Assembly: GCA_963730005.1 (NCBI GenBank)
Contig: CAVSPO010000028.1
Location: forward strand, 248,001 to 312,000
DNA: 64,000 nucleotides
Reading direction: 5' to 3'
Source of the DNA: CAVSPO01 sp963730005
GTDB taxonomy: Bacteria > Actinomycetota > Actinomycetes > Propionibacteriales > Propionibacteriaceae
Below the pieces are notes generated by a model. That model searched no databases. It saw only the letters and a program-made list of their open reading frames with translations, and was not told where the DNA came from. Each line of letters opens with the position of its first letter. The first letter of the stretch is position 1. Of this stretch, positions 46,517 to 58,588 are shown piece by piece. The position numbers were made by a program, and so were the translations under genes.

Positions 46517-47634
46517 TGACTCGCCGGCTGCGCAGCCTGGACGACGATCCGAAGCTCGTCGCCCAGGTGTGGCTGGCGACCCGGCTGGTGCTGGCCTTGG
46601 TCGCGGTCTTCGTGATGCGCCGCTACGAGCTGAGTTTCGTCGAGGTGGTGCGCCGCTGGGACGTTGAGCACTTCCTCGGTGTTGCGCGCAACGGCTACGC
46701 CAATCCGCTGGACGTGGCGTTCTTCCCGGGGCTGCCGGCGCTGCTGCGCGGCGGCATGCTGGTGGGGCTGGCTCCGGAGGTGACCGGCGTGCTGCTGGCC
46801 CTGGTGGGCTCGGTGTTCAGCACCTGGGCGATCTATCGGCTGGGCGGTGGCGTCGCTGCCTGCCTGTGGCTGATCGCCCCCACCACGATCTTCACCGCCG
46901 TGCCCTACACCGAAGCGCTGTTCTGTGCCGCTGCCTTCTGGGCCTGGGAGCGCGCCCGGCAGGGGCATTGGGCAACCGCCGCGGGGTGCGCGGCGCTGGC
47001 CTGCACCTTCCGGGTGTCCGGTCTTTTCCTGATCGGTGCGCTGGTGGTGATGGCGATCACCGAGCCACCCCTGGGTCGTGCGGACACCCGCAGCGGTCGC
47101 TTGCTGAGGCTGGGCTGGCTGCTCCTTCCTGCCGCCGTGCTGGCCGGCTACGCCTACTTCCTGAACGGACTGACCGGCAGCTGGACGGCCTGGTTCGACG
47201 CCCAGACCCGTGGCTGGTCGCGCAGTTTCACCACACCGTGGCAGTCCCTGCAGCACACCCTGACCGCAGCCAGTCCCACGGCCTGGCCGGGCCGTCCCGA
47301 GGTCGCGTGGGTCTTTCGAGCCGAGATCGTGTCGATGGCCGTCGGGCTGGTGACCACCATCTGGTGCCTGACGAAACGCTGGTGGGCGGAGGCCAGCTGG
47401 GTGGGCATCCAGGTGCTGGCGTTCGGCATCTCCTACTGGTTCATGAGCGTCAACCGTGCCGTGTTGCTGTGGTTCCCGACGTTCATCCTGGCGTCCTGGT
47501 TGCTGCAGTGGCGTCCCCGCGGCAACGCGGGCCTGGTCCTGTGGCGGTTGCTGGGTGCGGTGCTGCTGGCGATCGATCTGGTTGTCATGGTGGTTTGGGC
47601 GTGGCTGTTCCTGAGCGGCCGCTGGGCCAGCTGA
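46516..47634 (+). CDS. PIG-V-like membrane mannosyltransferase
   Basis: The 372-residue protein has about nine membrane segments and the pattern RRWDVEHFLGVARNGY, DVAFFPGLPALL and YTEALFCAAAFWAWERARQG, as in GPI-mannosyltransferase-2-like (PIG-V) proteins of actinobacteria. It should use a lipid-linked mannose donor; the acceptor is unknown. The ATG shares one base with the GT87 stop (TGATG), so it is the last gene of the PBP operon. Confidence 0.82.
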   Translation: MTRRLRSLDDDPKLVAQVWLATRLVLALVAVFVMRRYELSFVEVVRRWDVEHFLGVARNGYANPLDVAFFPGLPALLRGGMLVGLAPEVTGVLLALVGSVFSTWAIYRLGGGVAACLWLIAPTTIFTAVPYTEALFCAAAFWAWERARQGHWATAAGCAALACTFRVSGLFLIGALVVMAITEPPLGRADTRSGRLLRLGWLLLPAAVLAGYAYFLNGLTGSWTAWFDAQTRGWSRSFTTPWQSLQHTLTAASPTAWPGRPEVAWVFRAEIVSMAVGLVTTIWCLTKRWWAEASWVGIQVLAFGISYWFMSVNRAVLLWFPTFILASWLLQWRPRGNAGLVLWRLLGAVLLAIDLVVMVVWAWLFLSGRWAS

Positions 47635-47762
47635 GGCTCCGGGTGGTGCAACCGGTCCACTGAGTCGCGGGTCGGTGACGGGTCCAGCACGTGGCATGCC
47701 AATGACCACCCGCGCTGGGCGGCGTAATCTCAGCATGCTCGTCAACTGATGCGGAGGATTAC

Positions 47763-49310
47763 GTGAGCGCACTCACTTGGCAGGGGATCACCATGGTGAT
47801 CTACCTCGCCGGCATGCTTGCCATCGGCTACTACGCGTTCAAGCGCACCGCGGACACCATGGGTGACTACATGCTGGGCGGACGCTCCCTCAGCCCGGCA
47901 GTCACCGCCTTGTCCGCCGGCGCCGCAGACATGTCCGGCTGGTTGCTGATGGGCCTGCCCGGCGCCGTTTTCGCCACCGGCCTGATCGAGGCCTGGATCG
48001 GTGTCGGTCTGACGATCGGCGCCTGGCTGAACTGGAAGTTCGTCGCCCCCAGGCTGCGCGCCTACACCGAGGTCGCCCAGAACTCCATCACCATCCCGAG
48101 TTTCTTCGATCGCCGGTTGCGGGACGACAGTCGGGTGCTGCGTATCGTCGCAGGCCTGGTCATCCTGGTGTTCTTCACGTTCTACGTGTCCAGCGGCATG
48201 GTGGCCGGCGGCGTGTTCATGCAGAGCTCGTTCGGCACCGACTACCGCGTCGGGCTGCTGATCATCGCGGGCGTCACCGTGGCCTACACGCTGGTCGGTG
48301 GGTTCCTGGCCGTCAGCTACACCGACTTCGCCCAGGGTCTGCTGCTGTTCGTGTCGTTGCTGGCCGTGCCGATCGTCGGTCTGATCGTGGTCGGTGGCCC
48401 CGGCGCCGTGCTGGACGGTGTGCGCGCCGTGGACGCCGCCGAGGGCATCAACCGGCTGTCCCTGGTGCAGAACGCCACCCTGATCGGTGTGGTGTCGGCG
48501 CTGGCGTGGGGCCTGGGCTATTTCGGCCAGCCGCACATCATCGTCCGCTTCATGGCCATCCGGTCCATCAAGGAAACCGTCAGCGGCCGTCGCATCGGCA
48601 TCGGCTGGATGATCTTCACGCTCTGCGGGGCGATCGGGACCGCACTGGTGGGCGTGGCGTACTTCCACCAGCACCCCGAGCTGACCATCACTGATCCCGA
48701 GACCGTGTTCATCGCGCTGGGAAGAATTCTCTTCCACCCGGTCCTCGCCGGCTTCATGCTGGCCGCGGTGCTGGCAGCCATCATGTCGACCGTGTCCAGC
48801 CAGCTGCTGGTCAGCGCGTCCGCGCTTGTCGAGGACATCGGCTCGGTGTTCATGCGCAACCCCACGCAGCGCTACAAAGTGCTGCTCAGCCGCCTCGCGG
48901 TGCTGACGGTCAGCCTGATCGCCGGAGTGCTGGCCTGGGAGCAGGACAACTCCATCCTCAACCTGGTCGCCTTCGCCTGGGCCGGGTTCGGCGCGGCGTT
49001 CGGCCCCACCGTGCTGCTCAGCCTGTGGTGGCGCAAGCTCACCGCTGCTGGCGCCATCGCCGGCATGATCACGGGAGCGGCGGTGGTGGGCATCTGGGGC
49101 AACGTCTCCGGTGGCCCCGGTGGCCTGTTCGACTTCTACGAGATCATCCCCGGCTTCCTGGCCAACCTGCTGGTCGCCGTGGTGGTGTCGTTGGCCGTCT
49201 ACAAGCCCAACGCCGAGATCGAGGGCGAGTTCGACGAGGCGTCGCGGCGCGTCGCCCAGATGCACGACAACCGCAGCGAGGTCGGGCCCGAGGCTCCGGT
49301 CGTCGCCTGA
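47763..49310 (+). CDS. putP: Sodium/proline symporter
   Basis: The 515-residue protein has 13 membrane segments of the SSS family with PutP marks: DYMLGGRSLSPAVTALSAGA, ADMSGWLLMGLPGA and GYFGQPHIIVRFMAIRS, and SRLAVLTVSLIAGVLAW later on. It imports proline with sodium. Start GTG 47763 has GGAGG five bases upstream. It is intact, in contrast to the actP-type gene at 28.5 kb. The end is followed by two more in-frame TGA codons in a 12-bp repeat, then a strong terminator. Confidence 0.95.
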   Translation: MSALTWQGITMVIYLAGMLAIGYYAFKRTADTMGDYMLGGRSLSPAVTALSAGAADMSGWLLMGLPGAVFATGLIEAWIGVGLTIGAWLNWKFVAPRLRAYTEVAQNSITIPSFFDRRLRDDSRVLRIVAGLVILVFFTFYVSSGMVAGGVFMQSSFGTDYRVGLLIIAGVTVAYTLVGGFLAVSYTDFAQGLLLFVSLLAVPIVGLIVVGGPGAVLDGVRAVDAAEGINRLSLVQNATLIGVVSALAWGLGYFGQPHIIVRFMAIRSIKETVSGRRIGIGWMIFTLCGAIGTALVGVAYFHQHPELTITDPETVFIALGRILFHPVLAGFMLAAVLAAIMSTVSSQLLVSASALVEDIGSVFMRNPTQRYKVLLSRLAVLTVSLIAGVLAWEQDNSILNLVAFAWAGFGAAFGPTVLLSLWWRKLTAAGAIAGMITGAAVVGIWGNVSGGPGGLFDFYEIIPGFLANLLVAVVVSLAVYKPNAEIEGEFDEASRRVAQMHDNRSEVGPEAPVVA

Positions 49311-49347
49311 ACTGTCGCCTGAACTGTCGTCTGAACCGAAACACGAT

Positions 49348-49377
49348 CTGGCCCGGCGCTTGCAAGCGCCGGGCCAG
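49348..49377. terminator. Bidirectional terminator between putP and carB
   Basis: A perfect 30-bp palindrome: CTGGCCCGGCGCTTG is followed directly by its reverse complement, then AGTTT on the + side. It folds into a stem of about 13 bp and ends both convergent transcripts. Confidence 0.9.
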
Positions 49378-49421
49378 TTTGCCGTTCGCAGGTGGGGCAG
49401 ATGCCGTTCCCGGGGCCGGGG

Positions 49422-52652
<3,231 letters not shown>

Positions 52653-52814
52653 TGCAGGTCCCTTCGACGTGGAGGCGACCAGCCTGGTTGGTGGCCTGCG
52701 TCCCTCGGGGAGCGACGTTACTGGCTGCGCGCCACGAACACACGGGCCTGCGCGCAACACGTACCCAATGCCGGCCAATTCGTCAGGCCCGGCGGGAAGC
52801 CCGCCCGGGCCGGG

Positions 52815-53135
52815 TCAGGTCAGCTGAGCCCCGGCGAGGCGGGTCAGGGCGGCAGCGGCAGCGCCGATCACCACCACCAGCAGGAACGGCGCACGCAACC
52901 GCAGCGCCACCACCGCTGCCACCAGGGACGCCAGTCGGGCGTCCAGCGCCAGCTGTTGCCCACTGGCGAAGGTGTTGGCCATCACCAGCGACGCCAACAG
53001 GCCGATCGTCAGCGAGCTGCTGATCTTGACCAGCATCGGGCTGTCCAGCAGCCTCTGCGGCACCAGGTACCCGGACAGCTTGAGCAGGTAGCAGGCCGCC
53101 GCGCCGGCCAGCAGCCACCACCACAGGGCGCTCAT
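52815..53135 (-). CDS. azlD: AzlD-type branched-chain amino acid exporter subunit
   Basis: The 106-residue membrane protein (WWWLLAGAAACYLLKLSGYL, then VKISSSLTIGLLASLVMANT) has about four hydrophobic segments, the size and pattern of AzlD. It works with AzlC to export branched-chain amino acids. Its ATG overlaps the azlC stop (ATGA). Confidence 0.88.
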   Translation of the reverse strand: MSALWWWLLAGAAACYLLKLSGYLVPQRLLDSPMLVKISSSLTIGLLASLVMANTFASGQQLALDARLASLVAAVVALRLRAPFLLVVVIGAAAAALTRLAGAQLT

Positions 53136-53842
53136 CGGGGGCTCTCCACATCGACCGGGTCGTCCTTCTCGCGCACCTGCGGGTCGCCGCGGTGTTGGGT
53201 CCAGCCCAGCACGCCGGCGACCACCGCGGCGACCAGGATCGGGATGCCGCCCGGCAGCCAGGGCGTCACCAGGACCGTCACCAGGCCGCACACCACGGCA
53301 ACCGCCCAGGCGTCCCGGTTGACCAGGCGCGGCCAGAGCAGCCCGATGAAGGCCGCGATGGCCGCCCCGTCCAGACCCCAGCGTTTCGGGTCCCCGATGA
53401 CCTCGCCGGCCATCGCACCCACCAGCGTGAACAGGCTCCACAGCACCCAGGTGCCCACGCCGGCGGTCCAGAAGCCGCGGCGCTGCTCGAGTGGCTCGGT
53501 CTGCGCGGTGCAGGTGGCCATCGATTCGTCGATGGTGAGGTGGGCCATCACCGCCTTCCTCGCCGCGCGCGGACGGGCGAGCCGGTTGATCTGGACGCCG
53601 TAGAGCCCGTTGCGCAGCCCCAGCAGCGCAGCGGTGGTCAGTGCCGCAACGGGCGCACCCCCGGCCCCGATGACGCCCACGAAGGCAAACTGGCTTGCCC
53701 CGGTGAACATCAGCAGACTCAACGCCATGGCTTGGGCCACCGACAGCCCGGCGGCCACCGCCAGCGCACCGTACGAGATCCCGTACAGCCCGGTGGCCAG
53801 GGCGATCGACAGCCCCATCCGGGTCGCTGGTGTCGAGATCAC
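53132..53842 (-). CDS. azlC: AzlC-type branched-chain amino acid exporter subunit
   Basis: The 236-residue protein has the AzlC marks SLLMFTGASQFAFVGVIGAG and LTTAALLGLRNGLYGVQINR, and about seven membrane segments. It is the large subunit of an AzlCD exporter. The last 25 residues are charged and cytoplasmic. First gene of azlCD; carB lies further on, on the same strand, 162 bp after azlD. Confidence 0.9.
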   Translation of the reverse strand: MISTPATRMGLSIALATGLYGISYGALAVAAGLSVAQAMALSLLMFTGASQFAFVGVIGAGGAPVAALTTAALLGLRNGLYGVQINRLARPRAARKAVMAHLTIDESMATCTAQTEPLEQRRGFWTAGVGTWVLWSLFTLVGAMAGEVIGDPKRWGLDGAAIAAFIGLLWPRLVNRDAWAVAVVCGLVTVLVTPWLPGGIPILVAAVVAGVLGWTQHRGDPQVREKDDPVDVESPR

Positions 53843-53888
53843 CCGGACAGCCTAGGACAGGCGCTGCCAAGGACCCAGCGGGCTCAAG

Positions 53889-53966
53889 GCCACCGTTCAG
53901 CAGGGCACCCCTCGTTGACCGGTGGCCATTCCCCGACTACGACGAATCGCCACCGTTCAACAGGGC
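53889..53966. repeat. Palindromic repeat element, copy 1
   Basis: GCCACCGTTCA(G/A)CAGGGC occurs at about 53889 and again at about 53949. Between them TTGACCGGTGGCCATT (53915-53930) pairs, with mismatches, with AATCGCCACCGTTCAA (53945-53960). Copy 2 is at 59249-59294. It fills the 220-bp gap between azlC and the alcohol dehydrogenase gene. Confidence 0.75.
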
Positions 53967-54064
53967 CGACCTCTTCCTTCCGGTGGGGCAACCCTGAGAG
54001 AATGCGTCCAGGCGGCGACGCCGACCTGGCCCCGTCGCAGCCGTTTCATCGCAAGGGAGCACCG

Positions 54065-55099
54065 ATGACGAAAATGAAGGCAGTCCAGTACGCCGAGTAC
54101 GGCAAGGGAGCGGTCGTCAACGAGGTTGACAAGCCGACCCCGGGCCCCGGCGAGGTCCTCCTCAAGGTCACTGCGGCCGGCGCCTGCCACTCCGATTCGT
54201 TCATCATGGGCGCGCCGGAGGGCGCTTTCCAGGTGCCCCTGACCCTGGGCCACGAGGGTGCCGGTGTCGTCGCCGAGCTCGGCCCGGGCACCAGGGGCGT
54301 CACGGTCGGCGAGGCGGTGCTGGTCTTCGGGCCGCAGGGCTGCGGTCGCTGCCACGCCTGCGCCTCGGGCAACGAGAACAACTGTGAGAACTACATGGAC
54401 GCCCCCGGCATCAACCATGACGGCGCCATGGCGGAGTACCAGATCGTCAAGGACACCCGTCATCTGGTGCCGCTCGGCGATCTGGACCCGGTCGCGTCCG
54501 CCTCCCTGACTGACGCCGCGCTCACGCCGTACCACGCGATCAAGCCGTCGATTCCCCGTCTGATTCCCGGCACGACAGCTGTGGTCATCGGTGTGGGTGG
54601 CCTGGGCCACATCGGGGTGCAGATGCTCAAGGCGCTCACCGCCGCCACGATCATCGCGCTCGACGTCAGCGACGACAAGCTCGCCTTCGCCAGGCAGAAC
54701 GGTGCGCACCACGCCTTCCTGTCCAACCCGGACGCGGTCGACGAGGTCAAGAGACTGACCAACGGTCGGGGCGCGGACGCCGTCTTCGACTTCGTCGGCG
54801 CCCAGCCCACGCTCGACCTGGCGCACCAGCTCGTTGCCGTGATGGGCGAGATCGCGATCGTCGGGGTCGCGCAGGGTGCCATTCCGGTGGGCTACCTGAC
54901 CATGAAGTTCGACACGTCGGTCCGGGTCTGCAACTGGGGCACTCGCGCCGAGCTGATGGAGTGCGTCGAGATGGCACGCCAGGGTGACATCAGGATCCAC
55001 ACCGAGTCGTTCAGCATCGACCAGGCGCCGCAGATCTACGAGCGGATGCATGCCGGCACCTTGAAGGGCCGTGCGGTCATCGACATGTCGAAGAGCTGA
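54065..55099 (+). CDS. Zinc-dependent alcohol dehydrogenase
   Basis: The 344-residue MDR protein has catalytic-zinc ligands in GACHSDSF and LGHEGAGVV, structural-zinc cysteines in CGRCHACASGNENNC, and the NAD-binding motif VVIGVGGLGHIGVQM. It oxidises alcohols or reduces aldehydes with NAD(H). Start ATG 54065 has AAGGGAGC upstream. It stands alone. Confidence 0.92.
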   Translation: MTKMKAVQYAEYGKGAVVNEVDKPTPGPGEVLLKVTAAGACHSDSFIMGAPEGAFQVPLTLGHEGAGVVAELGPGTRGVTVGEAVLVFGPQGCGRCHACASGNENNCENYMDAPGINHDGAMAEYQIVKDTRHLVPLGDLDPVASASLTDAALTPYHAIKPSIPRLIPGTTAVVIGVGGLGHIGVQMLKALTAATIIALDVSDDKLAFARQNGAHHAFLSNPDAVDEVKRLTNGRGADAVFDFVGAQPTLDLAHQLVAVMGEIAIVGVAQGAIPVGYLTMKFDTSVRVCNWGTRAELMECVEMARQGDIRIHTESFSIDQAPQIYERMHAGTLKGRAVIDMSKS

Positions 55100-55138
55100 C
55101 TGCCCCGAGTCGTCACCGGTCAAAGCGTCATCAAAGCG

Positions 55139-55435
55139 TCAGAAGCCCACCAGCACCGCGACCAGACCGCCCACCATGAACACGATCAGCGCGGTGCGGC
55201 TCAGCCTCGACCCTTCGGCGAGCGCGCGCTCCCGATCGTCCTTGTCCTTGATCAGCAAGGCGCTGCGGTCGTGCAGCCCGCTGGCCATCAGGAACCCTCC
55301 GGAGACCACCAGCACGACGGCCACGACGGAGAAGAAGGCCGCCTGCTGGGCGCGTCCCAGGTAGAAGATCGGCACTGCCGCGAAGACCGCCAGGAAGCCG
55401 AAGACCAGCGGCGGTACCCCACGAAACCGGCGCAT
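55139..55435 (-). CDS. Small membrane protein of unknown function
   Basis: The 98-residue protein has three hydrophobic segments (PPLVFGFLAVFAAVPIFYLG, FFSVVAVVLVVSGGFLMASG and ALIVFMVGGLVAVLVGF) with a charged loop IKDKDDRERALAEG before the last. I do not recognise the family. It converges with the alcohol dehydrogenase gene. Confidence 0.7.
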   Translation of the reverse strand: MRRFRGVPPLVFGFLAVFAAVPIFYLGRAQQAAFFSVVAVVLVVSGGFLMASGLHDRSALLIKDKDDRERALAEGSRLSRTALIVFMVGGLVAVLVGF

Positions 55436-55561
55436 CCGGACCCCCTCGGTCGAGCAGCCCCGGTCGATCTGAGTGGCCCGGGAGTCATCAACTGCTTCGT
55501 AAGACTACCGATCGCGCCGCTGCGCTTTGGGGCTTGGCCGTCCATCTGGTGCGATGGGGGC

Positions 55562-55879
55562 ATGGACAAGCCGGAACCCGCCCACGAACCACCACTTCTG
55601 ATGGCGTTGCTGACGGGCCTGGTCGGGACGATGACCGGCTTGCCCGCCGCCCTGCTGTGGATCGGATTGCTGATGCTCGGCCGCGGCCAGGACCTCGGCT
55701 ACCCGCCGCCGCTCTCGGGGCCCTTGCTGGCGGTCAACGCGCTGTTCGTGCTGATTCTGGTGGTGGGCCCACCTGCTGTCGCCTATGCGATGTACCACGG
55801 ATACTGCAGACCCAGGACGGGGATCCTGCTGGCTCTCGCCGTGCTGACGGGCGCCTGGGTGGTGCTGCTGCGGGCCTGA
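55562..55879 (+). CDS. Small membrane protein of unknown function
   Basis: The 105-residue protein has three membrane segments (LLTGLVGTMTGLPAALLWIG, LLAVNALFVLILVVGPPAV, ILLALAVLTGAWVVLL) and a short charged N-terminus. I do not recognise it. It lies only nine bases from the end of hisF, which is on the other strand. Confidence 0.65.
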   Translation: MDKPEPAHEPPLLMALLTGLVGTMTGLPAALLWIGLLMLGRGQDLGYPPPLSGPLLAVNALFVLILVVGPPAVAYAMYHGYCRPRTGILLALAVLTGAWVVLLRA

Positions 55880-55888
55880 CGGGGGCGT

Positions 55889-56656
55889 TCAGAGGTTGAC
55901 GGGCAGCCCTCTGGAGGCGAGGTACTCCTTGACCTGGCGGATGCTGAAGGTGCGGAAGTGGAACACCGAGGCGGCCAGCACGGCCGTGGCATGCCCCTGC
56001 TCGACTGCCTCGAAGAAGTGCTCCAGCTTTCCGGCGCCACCGGAAGCGATGATGGGCAGCTTGACGGCGTCGGCGATGGCCCGGGTGAAGGGCAGGTCGT
56101 AGCCGTTCAGGGTGCCGTCACCGTCCATGCTGGTCGGCAGGATCGTTCCGGCGCCCAGCGCCTCGCACTGGCGTGCCCACTCGACGCAGTCGAGCCCGGT
56201 GCCGCGCTGGCCGCCGGCCACCACCACCTCGAAGCCGGACGCCATGGTGTCGTTGCGGCGGCCGTCGATGGCGACGGTGATGCGATCAGACCCGAAGGTC
56301 TTGGCGCCTTCGCTGATCAGATCGGGGTTCTTGACCGCGGCGCTGTTCATCGACACCTTGGCGACCCCGACGTCGAACAGGTCGTTCATGTCGCGCAGCG
56401 AGCTGATGCCGCCGCCCACGGTGAGCGGGATGCCGGACAGCACACCGGCCACGGCGCGGGCCCACTCGATGCGGTTGGCGCGGCCCTCGACGGTGGCCGC
56501 GATGTCGAGCATGGCCAGTTCGTCGGCGCCCTCGGCCTGGTAGAACTGGGCGTTCTGCACCGGGTCGCCGGCGTCGCGCAGACCAACGAAGTTGACGCCC
56601 TTGACGACGCGGCCGTCCTTCATGTCCAGACAAGGGATGATCTTCACCGGCTGCAT
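55889..56656 (-). CDS. hisF: Imidazole glycerol phosphate synthase cyclase subunit HisF
   Basis: The 255-residue (beta/alpha)8 protein has PCLDMKDGRVVKGVNFVGLR with the first catalytic Asp, VAIDGRRN with the second, and the phosphate sites TVGGGISS and IASGGAGK. With HisH it makes imidazole glycerol phosphate and AICAR in histidine synthesis. No other his gene is adjacent in the window. Confidence 0.97.
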   Translation of the reverse strand: MQPVKIIPCLDMKDGRVVKGVNFVGLRDAGDPVQNAQFYQAEGADELAMLDIAATVEGRANRIEWARAVAGVLSGIPLTVGGGISSLRDMNDLFDVGVAKVSMNSAAVKNPDLISEGAKTFGSDRITVAIDGRRNDTMASGFEVVVAGGQRGTGLDCVEWARQCEALGAGTILPTSMDGDGTLNGYDLPFTRAIADAVKLPIIASGGAGKLEHFFEAVEQGHATAVLAASVFHFRTFSIRQVKEYLASRGLPVNL

Positions 56657-56777
56657 TGCCGGCCTCCTCTCGGGTTGGTGCAGACGAGCCTAGCCCTGCT
56701 GTCGGACACCGCAGCAATCAGCCGGTCACGCGCAGTTGCCGCCCTCAGCTGCGGCACGGGCAGGCTGGGGGTGGTCA

Positions 56778-56793
56778 TGTTCCACGTGAAACA
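56778..56793. promoter_or_regulatory. parS-like centromere site
   Basis: TGTTCCACGTGAAACA is 16 bp and differs by one base from the fully symmetric parS TGTTTCACGTGAAACA to which chromosomal ParB binds. It lies in the 174-bp gap between hisF and the LLM gene, not in a coding region. I saw no second copy in this window. Confidence 0.8.
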
Positions 56794-56830
56794 TTTCGTG
56801 CGGCACACCTCGTGCGCAGCGGGCAGTCGT

Positions 56831-57847
56831 CTACAGCCAGGCGTCGGCCAGCAACTGCAGCGACCTGTGGCGAACGGCCGGGTCGTAGGCGTAGCTGACG
56901 GCGATGATCTCGTCGGCGCCGGTCTGCTCGACGATCCGCTGCAGCTGGGCCCGTGCAGTGGCCGGTGAACCCACGGCCTGGAATCGTAGGTGGTGGTCGA
57001 GGGCGTCGACGAGTCTGCGGGGCATCGTCGCGGCGAGGTCGTCGACCGGTGGTGTGAGCGGGCTGCGTTGCGCCGTCGGGTCGAACTTCCAGGCGTTGAG
57101 CGCCAGCGTGCTGGTGAACTCGCGGCGCGCCTCGGCGTCGGTGTCGGCCACCAGGACGTTGACGCCCACCTGCACGTGGGGTTTGGTGATCTGGGCAGTA
57201 GGTCGTTTCGAGCTGAACAAGGAGCGGTAGGTGGCGATCGACTTCTGGGCTGTGTCGGCCGCGAAGTGGGCGGCCACCGAGAGAGGCAACCCCAGCTCGG
57301 CACCGATGGCGCCGCCGTTGCCGGTGGAGCTGAGCATCCACATCGGGACGTTCGTGTCCCGGGCGACGCCGGCCTGGATCGGCAGGCCGTCCGGCTGCCC
57401 CTGGGGCCCCATCCACTGCTGCATCATGAGCACCGCTTCAGCGAACGCGTGCGGCTCGGCGGAGGTGCGGTTCAGCAGGCGTGACGTCAGACCGTCGGTG
57501 CCCGGGGCGCGGCCCAGGCCCAGGTCGATGCGGTCGCCGTGCAGTTGAACGAGGGTGCCGAACTGCTCGGCGACCACCAGCGGCGAGTGGTTGGGCGCCA
57601 TGATGCCGCCGGAGCCCACCCGGATGGTGCTGGTGACCGACGCCGCCCGGTCGATCAGCACCACCGTTGCGGAGGATGCGATCGAGGCCGTGTTGTGGTG
57701 TTCGGCGAACCAGTAGCGCGTGTAGCCCGACTGCTCGGCCAGCTGCACTGCCTCGAGTGACGCGCTGATGGCGTCCCGGAAGGATTGTCCCTGGGAGACG
57801 GCGATCAGGTCGAGGACGCTGAGGGGCACCTGCGTGGCGTTGGGCAT
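56831..57847 (-). CDS. LLM-class flavin-dependent oxidoreductase
   Basis: The 338-residue protein has luciferase-like marks: LAEQSGYTRYWFAEHHN near residue 40, IRVGSGGIMAPNHSPLVVAE, and FGTLVQLHGDRIDLGLGRAP. It is a TIM-barrel monooxygenase that uses reduced flavin; the substrate is unknown. The start ATG has no strong site upstream. It is separate from hisF by the parS-containing gap. Confidence 0.92.
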   Translation of the reverse strand: MPNATQVPLSVLDLIAVSQGQSFRDAISASLEAVQLAEQSGYTRYWFAEHHNTASIASSATVVLIDRAASVTSTIRVGSGGIMAPNHSPLVVAEQFGTLVQLHGDRIDLGLGRAPGTDGLTSRLLNRTSAEPHAFAEAVLMMQQWMGPQGQPDGLPIQAGVARDTNVPMWMLSSTGNGGAIGAELGLPLSVAAHFAADTAQKSIATYRSLFSSKRPTAQITKPHVQVGVNVLVADTDAEARREFTSTLALNAWKFDPTAQRSPLTPPVDDLAATMPRRLVDALDHHLRFQAVGSPATARAQLQRIVEQTGADEIIAVSYAYDPAVRHRSLQLLADAWL

Positions 57848-57900
57848 GGCAGGACAACGTGCCCGTCCGGGATCGTATTCCGCCCCTTGTCAGCGTGGGC

Positions 57901-58479
57901 TCAGAGTTCGCGGACCACCCGGGCCGGGTTGCCGACGGCCACCACGTTGGCCGGCAGGTCGCGGGTGACCACCGCCCCCGAGCCGACCACGGTGTTCTCG
58001 CCGATGCTGACGCCCGGGTTGACGATCACCCCGCCGCCCAACCAGACGTTGTTCCCGAGCGTGATCGGCTTCGCCCCTTCCAGCTTGTCGAGCCGTTGCT
58101 GGGGGTCCAGGGGGTGGGTGGGGGTGAGCAACTGCACGTTGGGGCCGATCTGGCAGTCGTCACCGATGACGATCGGTGCCACGTCCAGGGCCGTCAGCCC
58201 GTAGTTGATGAAGCAGCGGGCACCGATGCTGATCTGGGTGCCGTAGTCGACGTGCAACGGCGGCCGCACCTCGGCGCCTTCCCCGACGTGACCGAGCAGC
58301 TGCGTCAGCAGCGCCGCTGCGTCAGGGTCACCAGCCTCGAAGGCTTGACGATAGGCGGCAGCCAGCTCGACGGCCCGCCGTGAGTCCTGGGCCAGCTCCG
58401 GATCATCGGCACTGTAGAGCTCACCGGCCAGCATCCGTTCCCGGTTGCTCCGGTCGTCGGCCGGGAAGGGGTTCGTCAT
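57901..58479 (-). CDS. Maltose/galactoside-type O-acetyltransferase
   Basis: The 192-residue protein has the maltose-acetyltransferase N-terminal domain (RERMLAGELYSADDPELAQD) and a left-handed beta-helix with hexapeptide repeats (LHVDYGTQISIGARCFINYG, PNVQLLTPTHPLD with the catalytic His, VWLGGGVIVNPGVSIGENTV). It moves acetyl from acetyl-CoA to a sugar hydroxyl. ATG at 58479 is the domain start; the frame continues a few codons upstream. Confidence 0.93.
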   Translation of the reverse strand: MTNPFPADDRSNRERMLAGELYSADDPELAQDSRRAVELAAAYRQAFEAGDPDAAALLTQLLGHVGEGAEVRPPLHVDYGTQISIGARCFINYGLTALDVAPIVIGDDCQIGPNVQLLTPTHPLDPQQRLDKLEGAKPITLGNNVWLGGGVIVNPGVSIGENTVVGSGAVVTRDLPANVVAVGNPARVVREL

Positions 58480-58588
58480 GGGTTCAGTCTGCCTGCCGTT
58501 CAAGGGTCGCGCTCGGTGCGCCAGTCATCACGAGCGCGCGGTGCGCCAGCCGATGCGCTGCCAGGCGCAGTCCTCTACAGTCCGGCAC

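Noticed and set aside
49308..49334. Stop-codon readthrough at the end of putP
   Set aside because: The repeat has no conserved protein continuation and a strong terminator follows.
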